Source: Actinoplanes sp. KI2 (GTDB lineage Bacteria; Actinomycetota; Actinomycetes; Mycobacteriales; Micromonosporaceae). From it: a stretch of DNA of 64,000 nucleotides. Where the stretch lies: the NCBI RefSeq assembly GCF_025630775.1, contig NZ_JAOSZE010000037.1:44439-108438 (forward strand), written 5' to 3'. Of the stretch, positions 23,927 through 32,053 are shown in pieces. The position numbers and the translations under genes are program-made. Each line of letters starts with the position of its first letter. Position 1 is the first letter of the stretch. Below the pieces are notes generated by a model. The model worked only from the letters and a program-made list of their open reading frames with translations, had not been told where the DNA came from and made no database searches.

Positions 23927-24661
23927 ATGACCACGTACGACGGCATGCGGCTCGACCGGCTACGGCTGGTCAGCCTCTCCCACGTCAACGACCCGGCCAC
24001 GACCAGCGTCTTCCCGGGCGACCCGCCGTTCGAGCTGGAGACCATCGCCACCGTCGAGCGCGACGGCTACCACCTGCAGTTCGTCCGCGAGGGCGAGCAC
24101 ACCGGCACGCATTGGGGCGCGCCCGGCCACTTCAACCAGGGCGAGCCGCTCGCCGATGCCCTCGACGTCGAGGACCTGTTCCGGCCCGCCGTGAAGATCG
24201 ACGTGCGGCCGCGCTGCGCCGAGGACGCCGACTACCAGGTCACGATCGCCGACCTCCAGGCCTGGGAGCGCCGCCACGGCCGCATCCCGGACGAGTCCGT
24301 GGTGATCATCTGGACCGGCTGGGACGCGAGGTGGGGCACTGACGCTTACCTCAACCTCGACGCCACCGGCGCCATGCATCAGCCCGGCTTCGGCCTCGAC
24401 GCGGTCCGGTGGCTGATCGACAGCGGCCGGCTGGGCCGGCGCGGCGGCACCGGCACCGACACGTTCGGCCCCGATGTCGCCACCGACACCACATACGCCG
24501 TCTCACGGCTGATCTACCAGCGGCACCGGATCAGCCTCGAGGCGCTCGCCAACCTGGCCGCCCTGCCGCCCACCGGCGCGCACGTGGTCTGCGGCGGCCA
24601 CATCAACCGCGCGGGCGCCGGCTCGACGGCCCTGATCTACGGCATCATCCCGCCGGACTGA
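23927..24661 (+). CDS. Cyclase/kynurenine formamidase-family hydrolase
   Basis: The 244-residue product (ATG 23927) is of the PF04199 cyclase family: LSHVNDPATTSVFPGDPPFE at the N-terminus, the metal motif HTGTHWGAPGHF near residue 60, and YAVSRLIYQRHRISLEALANLAALPPTGAHVVCGG at the end (shortened: PPTGAHVV). The usual motif is HxGTHxDxPxH; here Asp is Gly, which may alter metal binding. The family includes metal-dependent hydrolases of N-formylkynurenine and similar substrates. It is divergent from merR across the 27-bp palindrome. The ribosome site is weak (GGGGGCG). Confidence 0.82.
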   Translation: MTTYDGMRLDRLRLVSLSHVNDPATTSVFPGDPPFELETIATVERDGYHLQFVREGEHTGTHWGAPGHFNQGEPLADALDVEDLFRPAVKIDVRPRCAEDADYQVTIADLQAWERRHGRIPDESVVIIWTGWDARWGTDAYLNLDATGAMHQPGFGLDAVRWLIDSGRLGRRGGTGTDTFGPDVATDTTYAVSRLIYQRHRISLEALANLAALPPTGAHVVCGGHINRAGAGSTALIYGIIPPD

Positions 24662-25110
24662 CCTGTGGTGCGGCCGGGATCGGGAGCGACGGCCGGGGAG
24701 GTGGCGCCGCGGCGGTCCGGGGCGACGGCTGGGGAGGTGGCGCGGCCGGGGTCATGGGCGCCGGCGGGTGCGGTGGCGCGGTCGGGGTCGGGAGGGGCGG
24801 CGACCATGGCGGCGGGTGAGGAGGTGGCATGGCCGGGGTCATGGGCGGCGGCGGCCGCGCCGGCGGGTGCGGTGGCTCAGCCGGGTCTGGGAGCGGCGGC
24901 GGCCGTGGCGGTGGGTGAGGAGGTGGCGCGGCCGGGGTCCGGGGTGACGGCTGGGGAGGTGGCGCGGCCGGAGTCATGGGCGACGGCGGCTGGGCTGGCG
25001 GGTGCGGTCGGCGCGGCCGGAGTTATGGGCGACGGCGGCTGGGCTGGCGGGTGCGGTCGGCGCGGCCGGAGTTATGGGCGACGGCGGCCGCGCCGGCGGG
25101 TTGCGGTGGC
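24662..25110. other. 449-bp GC-rich repetitive intergenic region
   Basis: Many degenerate copies of motifs such as GGTGGCGCGGCCGGGGTC, mixed with GTCATGGGCG, culminating in the 49-bp tandem repeat. Frames through it are Arg/Ala/Gly/Pro-rich in all readings. I see no convincing gene. It lies between convergent cyclase and metalloprotease genes. Confidence 0.6.
24962..25100. repeat. 49-bp tandem repeat, about 2.8 copies
   Basis: Copies begin at 24962, 25011 and 25060, each starting GCGCGGCCGGAGT and containing ATGGGCGACGGCGG. The first differs by one base (GTCATG/GTTATG). The third changes after about 30 bp. 49 is not a multiple of three. Confidence 0.8.
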
Positions 25111-27261
25111 TCAGCCGGGAGCGGTGGCGGCCGTGGCGGTGGGTGCGGTGGCGGTGGGTGCTGTGGCGGTGGGTGCTATGGCGGTGCCGCCGCCGGGCTG
25201 GAGCACGCCGTTGACCACCAGGCGGTAGCGGGCGTACTGGCGGTACTGCTCGGTCGGCTCGTCGTAGGCGACGATCGCCACCACCTTCGGGTATCCCGCG
25301 AGGTCGGCGAACTTGTCCACCGGCACCAGCCGCGCCCGCTTGCCGTCGATACCGACCAGCGACACGTGCCACGCGTGCACCCGGGTCGGCACGATCATCG
25401 TGGGCGAGCGCCAGCCCTTGAGGGTGGTGCCGTTGTTCACCACCCGGGTGCCGAGAGTGATCTTGTTGATGTGCCAGCCGCCGCTGCTCACCGAGCCGTC
25501 GGTGACGTAGCGCAGACCCAGCAGGACCTTCTTTCCCGCGTACGCCGAGAGGTCGTACTTCGCGGTGATGAGGGCGGCGGTGTCGCTGCCGCTCGTGCCG
25601 GTGAGGCCGGGGCCGAGCGGGCCGGTCTTGGTGTGGTCGCCGGCGACCATCTGGTACGACTTGCCGCCGTCGGTGGAGACCATCACGTACCCGAAGTCGT
25701 AGCCGTCCTCGATGGCGTAGGAGGTCTCCAGGCTCAGGGTCGCCGCCCCGGCGGCCGGCACGGTGACCCGCCGGACGGCCTGCGCGTCGAGGCTGTCCTC
25801 ATCGCCGGAGAACAGCGTCCGGCCGGCCACGCTCCAGCCCATCGGCAGCGGCGGCAGCGTCTTCGCCCCGGTGAACTGGACCGAGGTGAGCGGCGTGGGC
25901 AGCGGTACGTAGTCGGCGCCGTTGGGCGCCGCGCCCGGCCAGTCGTAGTCGGCGGGGTTCTCCAGGTTGATCGTCGAGCGCAGGCTCGGCGCGGTGACCC
26001 GGTCGATCGGCACACCGATCATCTGGCCGCCGCCGTCCCCGACGATCTTGTCGACCAGTGTCATCGTCTGGTAGTCGTGCAGCACGTCGTAGAGGGCCGT
26101 CCCGACCGGCAGCGCGGCCTGCACGCCGGCCAGCCCCTGCCGCAGGCTGTCGCGGTGCAGTGTGGAGATCAGGCCGAGGCCGAACCGGTCGCGCAGGTAG
26201 ATCATGAACTCGTACGCGTTGCCGTAGTCGGCGAGCACGTCGTCCGCCGCGCCCTCGTTCCACAGGTTCAGTGAGTTCTGCGGGCCGCCGCAGCTGCGCG
26301 GGTTGGGGTTGTACCTGGTCTTGACGTTGCCGAAGCCCTGAAAGCAGACGAGGTGGCTGTCGTTGCCGCGGTCCTCGACGCCGGCCCGCCCGTTGACGTA
26401 GCCGACCAGCGTCTGCGCGAAGTCGGACAGTCCCTCGTTGACCCAGGGCACTTCGTCCGGGTCGGCGTAGTACTCCAGCAGGTGCTGCCACTCGTGCGCG
26501 AACGTGGACTCGTACAGCCACGGGTGGGCGGGGCGGCTGGTGCACAGGTTGTCGGTGGGGTCGTCGGCCGGGTCGGCGCCGAGGCGATGCTTCCAGTCGT
26601 ACCCGTCGATGGTCATGACGTTGCGGTCGAAGAGCTCGTTGAGCTGCGCCGAGAAGAACCCGGCTATGTACGTCTGCGCCGTCGGGAAGGTGTAGTAGTT
26701 GTCGTCGCGGACGTTGTCGACCAGGGTGACGGTCTTGTCCCCGTCGCCGGTGTAGTCGCCGGCCATCGTCGCGTCGGTCCCGTCGCGGTTCGGCGGGGTG
26801 CTGAAGGACGCCGTCTCCTTCGGGTAGATGTTGTCGTCGAACTGGTGGATCAGCTCGGCGATCTCGGGGTCGGTGACCTCGACGGGGTCCTTGCGGCAGT
26901 CGGCCTTGGGGAAGGCCAGATCGTCGGCGACCCACACCTCGATGTGCTTGCCGACGGCCCGCAGCTGGTAGGTCTTCGGGTAGTACCGGCCGGTCCGGTC
27001 GTCGAGGCCCAGCCACTTCCGCTGGGTGCCGATCGGCGGGGTGCCGGCCGAGGCCTCGCGCGACTGCGGGCGCCGGTGCGGACGGTAGCGCGGATGGTCG
27101 GGCAGGGCCTTGCCGCCGAGGGTGAAGTGCGTGCGATCGAGCTCGCGGACGTCGGAGGCGACACCCGGCCGCGCGGAGTGGGGGGCGGCGGAGGCCGGGA
27201 CTGATATAAGCGACGTCGCCAAAGCGAATACCGCAAAAGCTGCGAAGCGGACGCGATCCAT
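25111..27261 (-). CDS. Secreted zinc metalloprotease (immune inhibitor A/M6-like)
   Basis: The 716-residue product has a signal peptide (FAAFAVFALATSLISVPASA, cleaved after residue 25). A gluzincin-type active site is FAHEWQHLLEYY (HExxH, near residue 277), followed by VNEGLSDFAQ, a probable third metal ligand. Upstream YDNxx-type segments and DGDKTVTLVDNVRDDNY fit a metalloprotease domain. The C-terminal 250 residues hold beta-sandwich domains like those that follow M6 proteases (AATLSLETSYAIEDGYDFGYV). It ends with Thr/Ala/Pro repeats (TAPTATAPTATA). It would degrade proteins outside the cell. No propeptide data are available by eye. Confidence 0.8.
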   Translation of the reverse strand: MDRVRFAAFAVFALATSLISVPASAAPHSARPGVASDVRELDRTHFTLGGKALPDHPRYRPHRRPQSREASAGTPPIGTQRKWLGLDDRTGRYYPKTYQLRAVGKHIEVWVADDLAFPKADCRKDPVEVTDPEIAELIHQFDDNIYPKETASFSTPPNRDGTDATMAGDYTGDGDKTVTLVDNVRDDNYYTFPTAQTYIAGFFSAQLNELFDRNVMTIDGYDWKHRLGADPADDPTDNLCTSRPAHPWLYESTFAHEWQHLLEYYADPDEVPWVNEGLSDFAQTLVGYVNGRAGVEDRGNDSHLVCFQGFGNVKTRYNPNPRSCGGPQNSLNLWNEGAADDVLADYGNAYEFMIYLRDRFGLGLISTLHRDSLRQGLAGVQAALPVGTALYDVLHDYQTMTLVDKIVGDGGGQMIGVPIDRVTAPSLRSTINLENPADYDWPGAAPNGADYVPLPTPLTSVQFTGAKTLPPLPMGWSVAGRTLFSGDEDSLDAQAVRRVTVPAAGAATLSLETSYAIEDGYDFGYVMVSTDGGKSYQMVAGDHTKTGPLGPGLTGTSGSDTAALITAKYDLSAYAGKKVLLGLRYVTDGSVSSGGWHINKITLGTRVVNNGTTLKGWRSPTMIVPTRVHAWHVSLVGIDGKRARLVPVDKFADLAGYPKVVAIVAYDEPTEQYRQYARYRLVVNGVLQPGGGTAIAPTATAPTATAPTATAATAPG

Positions 27262-27308
27262 GAAAAGGGACGCTACCCGTCGGGCGGGCCGGGGGTAGCC
27301 AACACGCG

Positions 27309-27578
27309 CTATTCGAACAGCGAGTGGTGGCCCTGACCGCCCTCGGCGCGTTTACGGGCCCGCCGGCGCATCTGGACGACGACCATGTCGACGACGGCGA
27401 CGGCAGCCCAGGCGAGCAGCAGCCAACCGGGCACGGTCCAGCCCATGTGGAACAGCCAGATCGCCAGCAGGGTGCAGACCACGAAGCCGAACGCGGCCAG
27501 GACCAGCCGCAGGTTCAGCGCGCTGTACGGCTCGCCGACCGTCCCGCGACGACCGGGCGGCTGAGCGCCGATGGGCAT
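27309..27578 (-). CDS. Small membrane protein (89 aa), DUF6343-like
   Basis: ATG 27578 gives an 89-residue protein with two membrane helices: LRLVLAAFGFVVCTLLAIWLF and VPGWLLLAWAAVAVVDMVVV, short Pro/Gly-rich N-terminus (MPIGAQPPGRRGTVGEPYSALNLR, here starting MPIGAQPPG), and a basic C-terminus MRRRARKRAEGGQ. The N-terminal GEPYSALNLR followed by LRL-type is what I recall of actinobacterial DUF6343 proteins. TACGCT five bases before the start suggests a leaderless mRNA. Function unknown. Confidence 0.7.
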   Translation of the reverse strand: MPIGAQPPGRRGTVGEPYSALNLRLVLAAFGFVVCTLLAIWLFHMGWTVPGWLLLAWAAVAVVDMVVVQMRRRARKRAEGGQGHHSLFE

Positions 27579-27615
27579 GACCGAGCGTACCCCGCGCAAC
27601 AGGGCGGCAAACAGA

Positions 27616-28794
27616 TCAGCGAGCCGGCGAGCACGGCCAGAGCGGCTCCTGAGCGAGCCGCTCGCACTCGCGCAGCACGCGCAGCACGTTCCGGCCGGCC
27701 AGCCGATCCAGATCGCCGTCGGACCAGCCGCGGGCGGAGAGCTCGGCCAGCAGCCGCGGGTATCCGGAGACGTCGGACAGTCCCTCGGGCAGATCGGTCG
27801 TGCCGTCGAAGTCGCCGCCGAGCCCGACGTGCTCCACCCCGGCCACGTCCCGGGCGTGGTCGACGTGGTCGGCCACCTGGGCGACGGTCACCGTCGGCCG
27901 GGGGTTCGCCGCCAGCCACGGGCGGAAGGCGGGCTCGGCCGCCGGGTCGATGCCCGGGCGCGGCGGGAGGGTGGCCGGGTCCTCGGCGGGGCGCGGGGCA
28001 CGCGGGAAGGACGGGAACGGGTCGGGCAGGCCGAGGCGGGCCCACTCCGCGTCGGCGGCGGCCTGCCAGGCGCCGAACTCGGCGGAGACGAACGGGGCGA
28101 CGAAGGTCAGCTGGAGGACGCCGCCGTTGTCCCGGAGGCGGTTCAGGACGTCGTCGGGGACGTTGCGCCGGTGGTCGTGGAGGGCCCGGGCACCGGAGTG
28201 GCTGAAGAGCACCGGAGCGAAGGCCGTGTCCAGGGCGGCGTGCATGGTGACCGGAGCCACGTGGGACAGGTCGACGAGCATGCCGATCCGCTGCATCTCG
28301 CGGACCACGGCGCGGCCGTCGTCGTTGAGGCCGCCGACCGCGGGCTCGGCGGCCGCCGAGTCGGCCCAGGACGTGTTGTGGTTGTGCGTCAGCGTCATGT
28401 ACCGGACGCCGAGACGGGCGAAGGCGCGCAGCACCCCCAGCGAGGTGGCGATGCTGTGGCCGCCCTCGATGCCGATCAGCGAGGCGATCCGGCCCTCGCC
28501 GATGACCCGCTCGACGTCGTCCGCGCTGTACGCGACGGCGAGGTCGTCCGGGTACGCGGCGGCCATCCGGTACACGGCGTCGATCTGCTCCATCGTCGCC
28601 ACGACCGCCTCGGGCTCGGGCAGGTCGGACGGCACGTAGACCGACCAGAACTGGCCGCCGACCCGGCCCGCGCGCAGCCGGGGGATGTCGGTCTGCAGCC
28701 CGGGGCGGGACTCGTCCAGCCCCTCGACCCGGTAGCCGTAGCGGGCGCGCAGCTGCAGGGGGAGGTCGTTGTGCCCGTCGATGATCAGCATCAT
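27616..28794 (-). CDS. Membrane dipeptidase (peptidase family M19)
   Basis: The 392-residue protein has the M19 metal-site motifs: DGHNDLP near residue 6 (zinc-binding His/Asp), GIEGGHS (bridging Glu), THNHNTSWADS, DLSH, FSHSGARAL and VGLGGDFDG. These form the binuclear zinc site of renal dipeptidase-type enzymes, which cut dipeptides and can act on D-residues. Start is ATG 28794 or 28791 (two adjacent Met codons). Neighbours do not form an operon: the small membrane protein lies downstream with a 37-bp gap, and the GGDEF-EAL gene is divergent. No signal peptide is seen, so it is probably cytoplasmic. Confidence 0.9.
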   Translation of the reverse strand: MMLIIDGHNDLPLQLRARYGYRVEGLDESRPGLQTDIPRLRAGRVGGQFWSVYVPSDLPEPEAVVATMEQIDAVYRMAAAYPDDLAVAYSADDVERVIGEGRIASLIGIEGGHSIATSLGVLRAFARLGVRYMTLTHNHNTSWADSAAAEPAVGGLNDDGRAVVREMQRIGMLVDLSHVAPVTMHAALDTAFAPVLFSHSGARALHDHRRNVPDDVLNRLRDNGGVLQLTFVAPFVSAEFGAWQAAADAEWARLGLPDPFPSFPRAPRPAEDPATLPPRPGIDPAAEPAFRPWLAANPRPTVTVAQVADHVDHARDVAGVEHVGLGGDFDGTTDLPEGLSDVSGYPRLLAELSARGWSDGDLDRLAGRNVLRVLRECERLAQEPLWPCSPAR

Positions 28795-28969
28795 GAAGAC
28801 CTGGCTACCGCGCCCGGCGGGTCCTCGCAACCCGTTCGCCCGATTCCGGGCGGCCTGAGCTGATCACCGTCACCGCCGAATTTCTCAGGTGCCCAGGGCG
28901 CGACCCGATTCTCCTACTCGACGGCGCGTCAGGGGCGCGCTGCGCATCGCACCCCGGGGGAGGGAAGCC

Positions 28970-31516
28970 ATGACCGTCAGGCGGCAGCTTCCCGCCGCGC
29001 TCGTGCCGGCCGCCGCGCCGGCGGCCGTCCTCGCGTTCGGGGCCACCGCCGTCGCCGTGGCCGTGGTCGCCGTGTGCGCGTCCGCGGCCTGCCTGGTGCG
29101 GGCCGGGCGACGCCGTGGCCGGATGCGCGTCGTCTGGGCCGCCTTCGGGCTCGCGGCGCTGGCCGGCGGCGTGCCCGGCGACCATGCCCTCGGCCACCTC
29201 GCGATGGCTCCGCTGGCCGCGGCCGGGATGCTCCTGGTGCCGATGCCGCGGCGGACCGGGCTCGAGACGATCCGGTCGATCATGGATACGGTGCTGATCG
29301 CGGCCGCGCTGATCCAGCTCGACTATCTGCTGCTGCTCGACCCGGCACTGCGGCACGCGCCGGTGCCGATCGCGCACCCGGTCGGCGACGTGGCCCTCGC
29401 CATCGTCGCCCTGGCCGGGATCTCCCGGCTGCGCCGCGGCGTGCTCGACCTGCCGGCCCTGGTGCTCGGCGGCGCCGCGCTGCTGACCGTCGCCGTGTCG
29501 AGCGGCTGCGCCGACGCCGGGTATCACCGGGTCGCCGACGCCGGGTCGCTGATCGGATTCGCGTTGCTCGGCCTGGCCGCCGCGCGCGGGCAGGCGGGCG
29601 CGGACGTCGAGGCCGAGCGGGACGAGCGCCACGAGGTGACCGTGCTCCTGCCGTACGCCGTCGTGGTTGTCGGTCTGGTCGCCGGTTTCCTGCGCCTGGC
29701 CGACGGCGGCACGCCCACCTCGCTCGGCAGCTGGGCTCGGTCGATCTGCGTCGTGCTGATCATCCTCCGGCACGCGCTGCTCATGCTGGAGACCCGGCGG
29801 CTGGCCCGCGACCTGGAGGACCGGGTCGCCGAGCGCCGCGCCGACCTGCGGGCCCGCGAGCAGCGGTTCCGCGCGCTGGTCAACCAGAGCACCGACTCGA
29901 TGGCGATCCTCGAGGCCGACTCGACCGTGCGCTACCAGTCCGAGTCGGTCGAGCGGATCTTCGGCTACCCGGCGTCGGCGCTGCTCGGCCGGCGGTTCAT
30001 CGAGGTGTCCGGGCGTAAGGTCGGCGAGCGGGTCGCGGCGGCGATCGACGAGGTCAAGAACGTGCCCGGCGCCACCACCACCTTCGAGATGATGATGTAT
30101 CACGCGAACGGCCGGAGCCGGCTGGGCGAGATGACCATCACGAACCTGCTGGACGACCCGTACGTGCGGGGTCTGGTCTTCAACACCCGGGACATCGGCG
30201 ACGCCGACGAGTTGCAGGAGAGCCTGCGTCACCGGGCCTATCACGACGCGCTGACCGGGCTGGCCAGCCGGGCCGGGTTCCGGGAGCGGCTGGCCGAGGC
30301 GATCGAGCGCGGCGCGCCGGAGCGGGTGGCGATCCTCTTCCTCGACCTGGACGGCTTCAAGGAGATCAACGACAGTCTCGGGCACGACGCCGGCGACCAC
30401 CTGCTGCTGCAGGTCGCCGATCGGCTGCGCCGGCTGCTGCCCGCCCCGCACGTGGTGGCCCGCCAGGGCGGCGACGAGTTCGCGGTGATCATCGAGGCGG
30501 ACAACGCCCGGGACCACGCCGAGATGGTCGCCATTCAGATCATCGGCGCGCTGGCCGAGCCGATCGAGGTGGACGACCGCGAGCTGCACGTGAGTGCCTC
30601 GATCGGGGTCGCCTCGGCGGCCGACGCCGGGGACATCGAGCAGCTGATGCGCGACGCGGATCTGGCGATGTACCGGGCGAAGGACACCGGCCGTAACGGC
30701 TATGCCACGTACGAGAAGAAGATGCACGACGCGGTGGTGCACCGCCTGGAGCTCGCCACCGACCTGCGCCTCGCCCTGGAGCGGGACGAGCTGCTGCTGC
30801 ACTACCAGCCCAAGGTCGACCTGCGCACCGGCGAGATCATCGGCTTCGAGGCGCTGGTCCGCTGGCAGCATCCGACCCGCGGGATGGTGTCGCCGCTGGA
30901 CTTCATCGGCGTCGCCGAGGCGACCGGGCTGATCGTGCCGCTCGGCCGCTGGGTGCTCACCGAGGCGTGCCGCCAGTCGGTCGCCTGGGGCCGCCCGCTG
31001 AAGATGGCCGTCAACCTCTCGGTCCGCCAGTTCGAGGCCGGCGACGTCGCCCGGATGGTCGCCGAGGTGCTCGCCGAGACCGGGATGCCGCCCGACCGGC
31101 TGGTGCTCGAGATGACCGAGAGCGTGCTGCTCACCGACACCGACGACAACCTGGCCCGGATCGTCAGCCTCAAGGCGCTCGGCGTGCAGCTGGCCATGGA
31201 CGACTTCGGCACCGGCTATTCGTCGCTGGCCTACCTGCGCCGCTTCCCGATGGACGTGCTCAAGATCGATCGCTCCTTCGTGGACCGGCTCGGCGGCGAG
31301 TCCGAGGACGAGGCCCTGGTGCGCACGATCGTCCGGCTGGGCCAGCGGTTCGGCATGCAGACGGTCGCCGAGGGCATCGAGAACGAGACCCAGCTGGCGA
31401 TCCTGCAGGAGATGGGCTGCGACTTCGCCCAGGGCTTCCTGCTGTCCCGCCCGCTGGCCACGCCCGACGCCACGGCGCTGCTGGAACGCGGCGTGCCGTT
31501 CTCCGTTCCTGCTTGA
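28970..31516 (+). CDS. Membrane-bound PAS-GGDEF-EAL protein (cyclic di-GMP turnover)
   Basis: The 848-residue product (ATG 28970 after GGGGGAGGGAAG) begins with about eight membrane helices (residues 5-300), then a PAS domain (RFRALVNQSTDSMAILEADS, ending near residue 420), a GGDEF domain near 420-580 with intact RQGGDEF signature, and an EAL domain near 600-840 with FEALVRW, VNLSVRQF, EMTES, DDFGTGYSSL and ENETQL-type motifs (AEGIENETQL). Both catalytic signatures look complete, so it could make and break c-di-GMP. In filamentous actinobacteria c-di-GMP controls development. It is a single gene with its own ribosome site. Confidence 0.92.
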   Translation: MTVRRQLPAALVPAAAPAAVLAFGATAVAVAVVAVCASAACLVRAGRRRGRMRVVWAAFGLAALAGGVPGDHALGHLAMAPLAAAGMLLVPMPRRTGLETIRSIMDTVLIAAALIQLDYLLLLDPALRHAPVPIAHPVGDVALAIVALAGISRLRRGVLDLPALVLGGAALLTVAVSSGCADAGYHRVADAGSLIGFALLGLAAARGQAGADVEAERDERHEVTVLLPYAVVVVGLVAGFLRLADGGTPTSLGSWARSICVVLIILRHALLMLETRRLARDLEDRVAERRADLRAREQRFRALVNQSTDSMAILEADSTVRYQSESVERIFGYPASALLGRRFIEVSGRKVGERVAAAIDEVKNVPGATTTFEMMMYHANGRSRLGEMTITNLLDDPYVRGLVFNTRDIGDADELQESLRHRAYHDALTGLASRAGFRERLAEAIERGAPERVAILFLDLDGFKEINDSLGHDAGDHLLLQVADRLRRLLPAPHVVARQGGDEFAVIIEADNARDHAEMVAIQIIGALAEPIEVDDRELHVSASIGVASAADAGDIEQLMRDADLAMYRAKDTGRNGYATYEKKMHDAVVHRLELATDLRLALERDELLLHYQPKVDLRTGEIIGFEALVRWQHPTRGMVSPLDFIGVAEATGLIVPLGRWVLTEACRQSVAWGRPLKMAVNLSVRQFEAGDVARMVAEVLAETGMPPDRLVLEMTESVLLTDTDDNLARIVSLKALGVQLAMDDFGTGYSSLAYLRRFPMDVLKIDRSFVDRLGGESEDEALVRTIVRLGQRFGMQTVAEGIENETQLAILQEMGCDFAQGFLLSRPLATPDATALLERGVPFSVPA

Positions 31517-31525
31517 ACCATTATT

Positions 31526-31552
31526 TCGTACGGTTGGGCCGAGTCCCCGATG
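31526..31552 (+). repeat. 27-bp post-gene element, copy A
   Basis: TCGTACGG-TTG-GGCCGAGTCCCCG-ATG, nine bases after the stop of the GGDEF-EAL gene. A copy identical at 23 of 27 positions lies at 55625-55651, directly after another stop codon. Role unknown. Confidence 0.5.
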
Positions 31553-31636
31553 CGGCGCGCCGCCTGAGTGCAACTCACCCTCCGCGCGCGGCCGCCGGGT
31601 TGTCCCGGCGGGCCGGCCTCTCCTTCCGGCCGGTAT

Positions 31637-31666
31637 GCGACAGGGAATACCCCCGTTCCCTGTCGC
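31637..31666. promoter_or_regulatory. Inverted repeat upstream of the YCII/sigma gene pair
   Basis: GCGACAGGGAA (31637-31647), spacer of 8, and TTCCCTGTCGC (31656-31666): perfect 11-bp arms. TACGCT (31667-31672) follows directly and could be a -10 box. It could be an operator or the terminator of the upstream gene. Confidence 0.5.
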
Positions 31667-31729
31667 TACGCTGAACCGACGCAGGGATGTCCGCACCACC
31701 ACGACATCGCTTCGAAAGGCGGCCCCACC

Positions 31730-32053
31730 ATGCGATTCCTGATGATTCAGAAGCCGACCGACGCCCACCCCGACGAGAAGCTGTTCGCCGAGATGGGCGC
31801 GTTCATCGAGGAGCTCACCGCGGCCGGCGTGCTGCTCGCCACCGGCGGCCTCGAGCCCGGCGGCGTGCTGCTCGCCTCGCGCGGCGACGAGATCACCGTG
31901 ACCGACGGCCCGTTCGCCGAGGCGAAGGAGGCCGCGGCCGGCTTCGCCCTGATCGAGGTCGGCAGCAAGGAGGAGGCGATCGAGCTCGGCCGCCGCTTCC
32001 GCAAGATCGTCGGCGACGGCGAGAGCACGATCCAGCAGGTCTTCGGCGGCTGA
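31730..32053 (+). CDS. YCII/DGPF-domain protein
   Basis: The 107-residue product has the DGPF motif (VTDGPFAEAKEA) near residue 64 that defines YCII-like proteins (RFLMIQKPTDAHPDEKLF at the start). In genomes these are the standard neighbours of ECF42 sigma factors, and here the sigma gene starts 3 bp after this stop. A GAAAGG site lies upstream. The biochemical role of DGPF proteins is not known to me; they resemble small enzymes or ligand binders of dimeric alpha/beta fold. Start ATG 31730. Confidence 0.88.
   Translation: MRFLMIQKPTDAHPDEKLFAEMGAFIEELTAAGVLLATGGLEPGGVLLASRGDEITVTDGPFAEAKEAAAGFALIEVGSKEEAIELGRRFRKIVGDGESTIQQVFGG

Noticed and set aside
24645..25228. Frames through the 449-bp repetitive gap
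   Set aside because: All are low complexity and the repeat period is not a multiple of three; no start with ribosome site.
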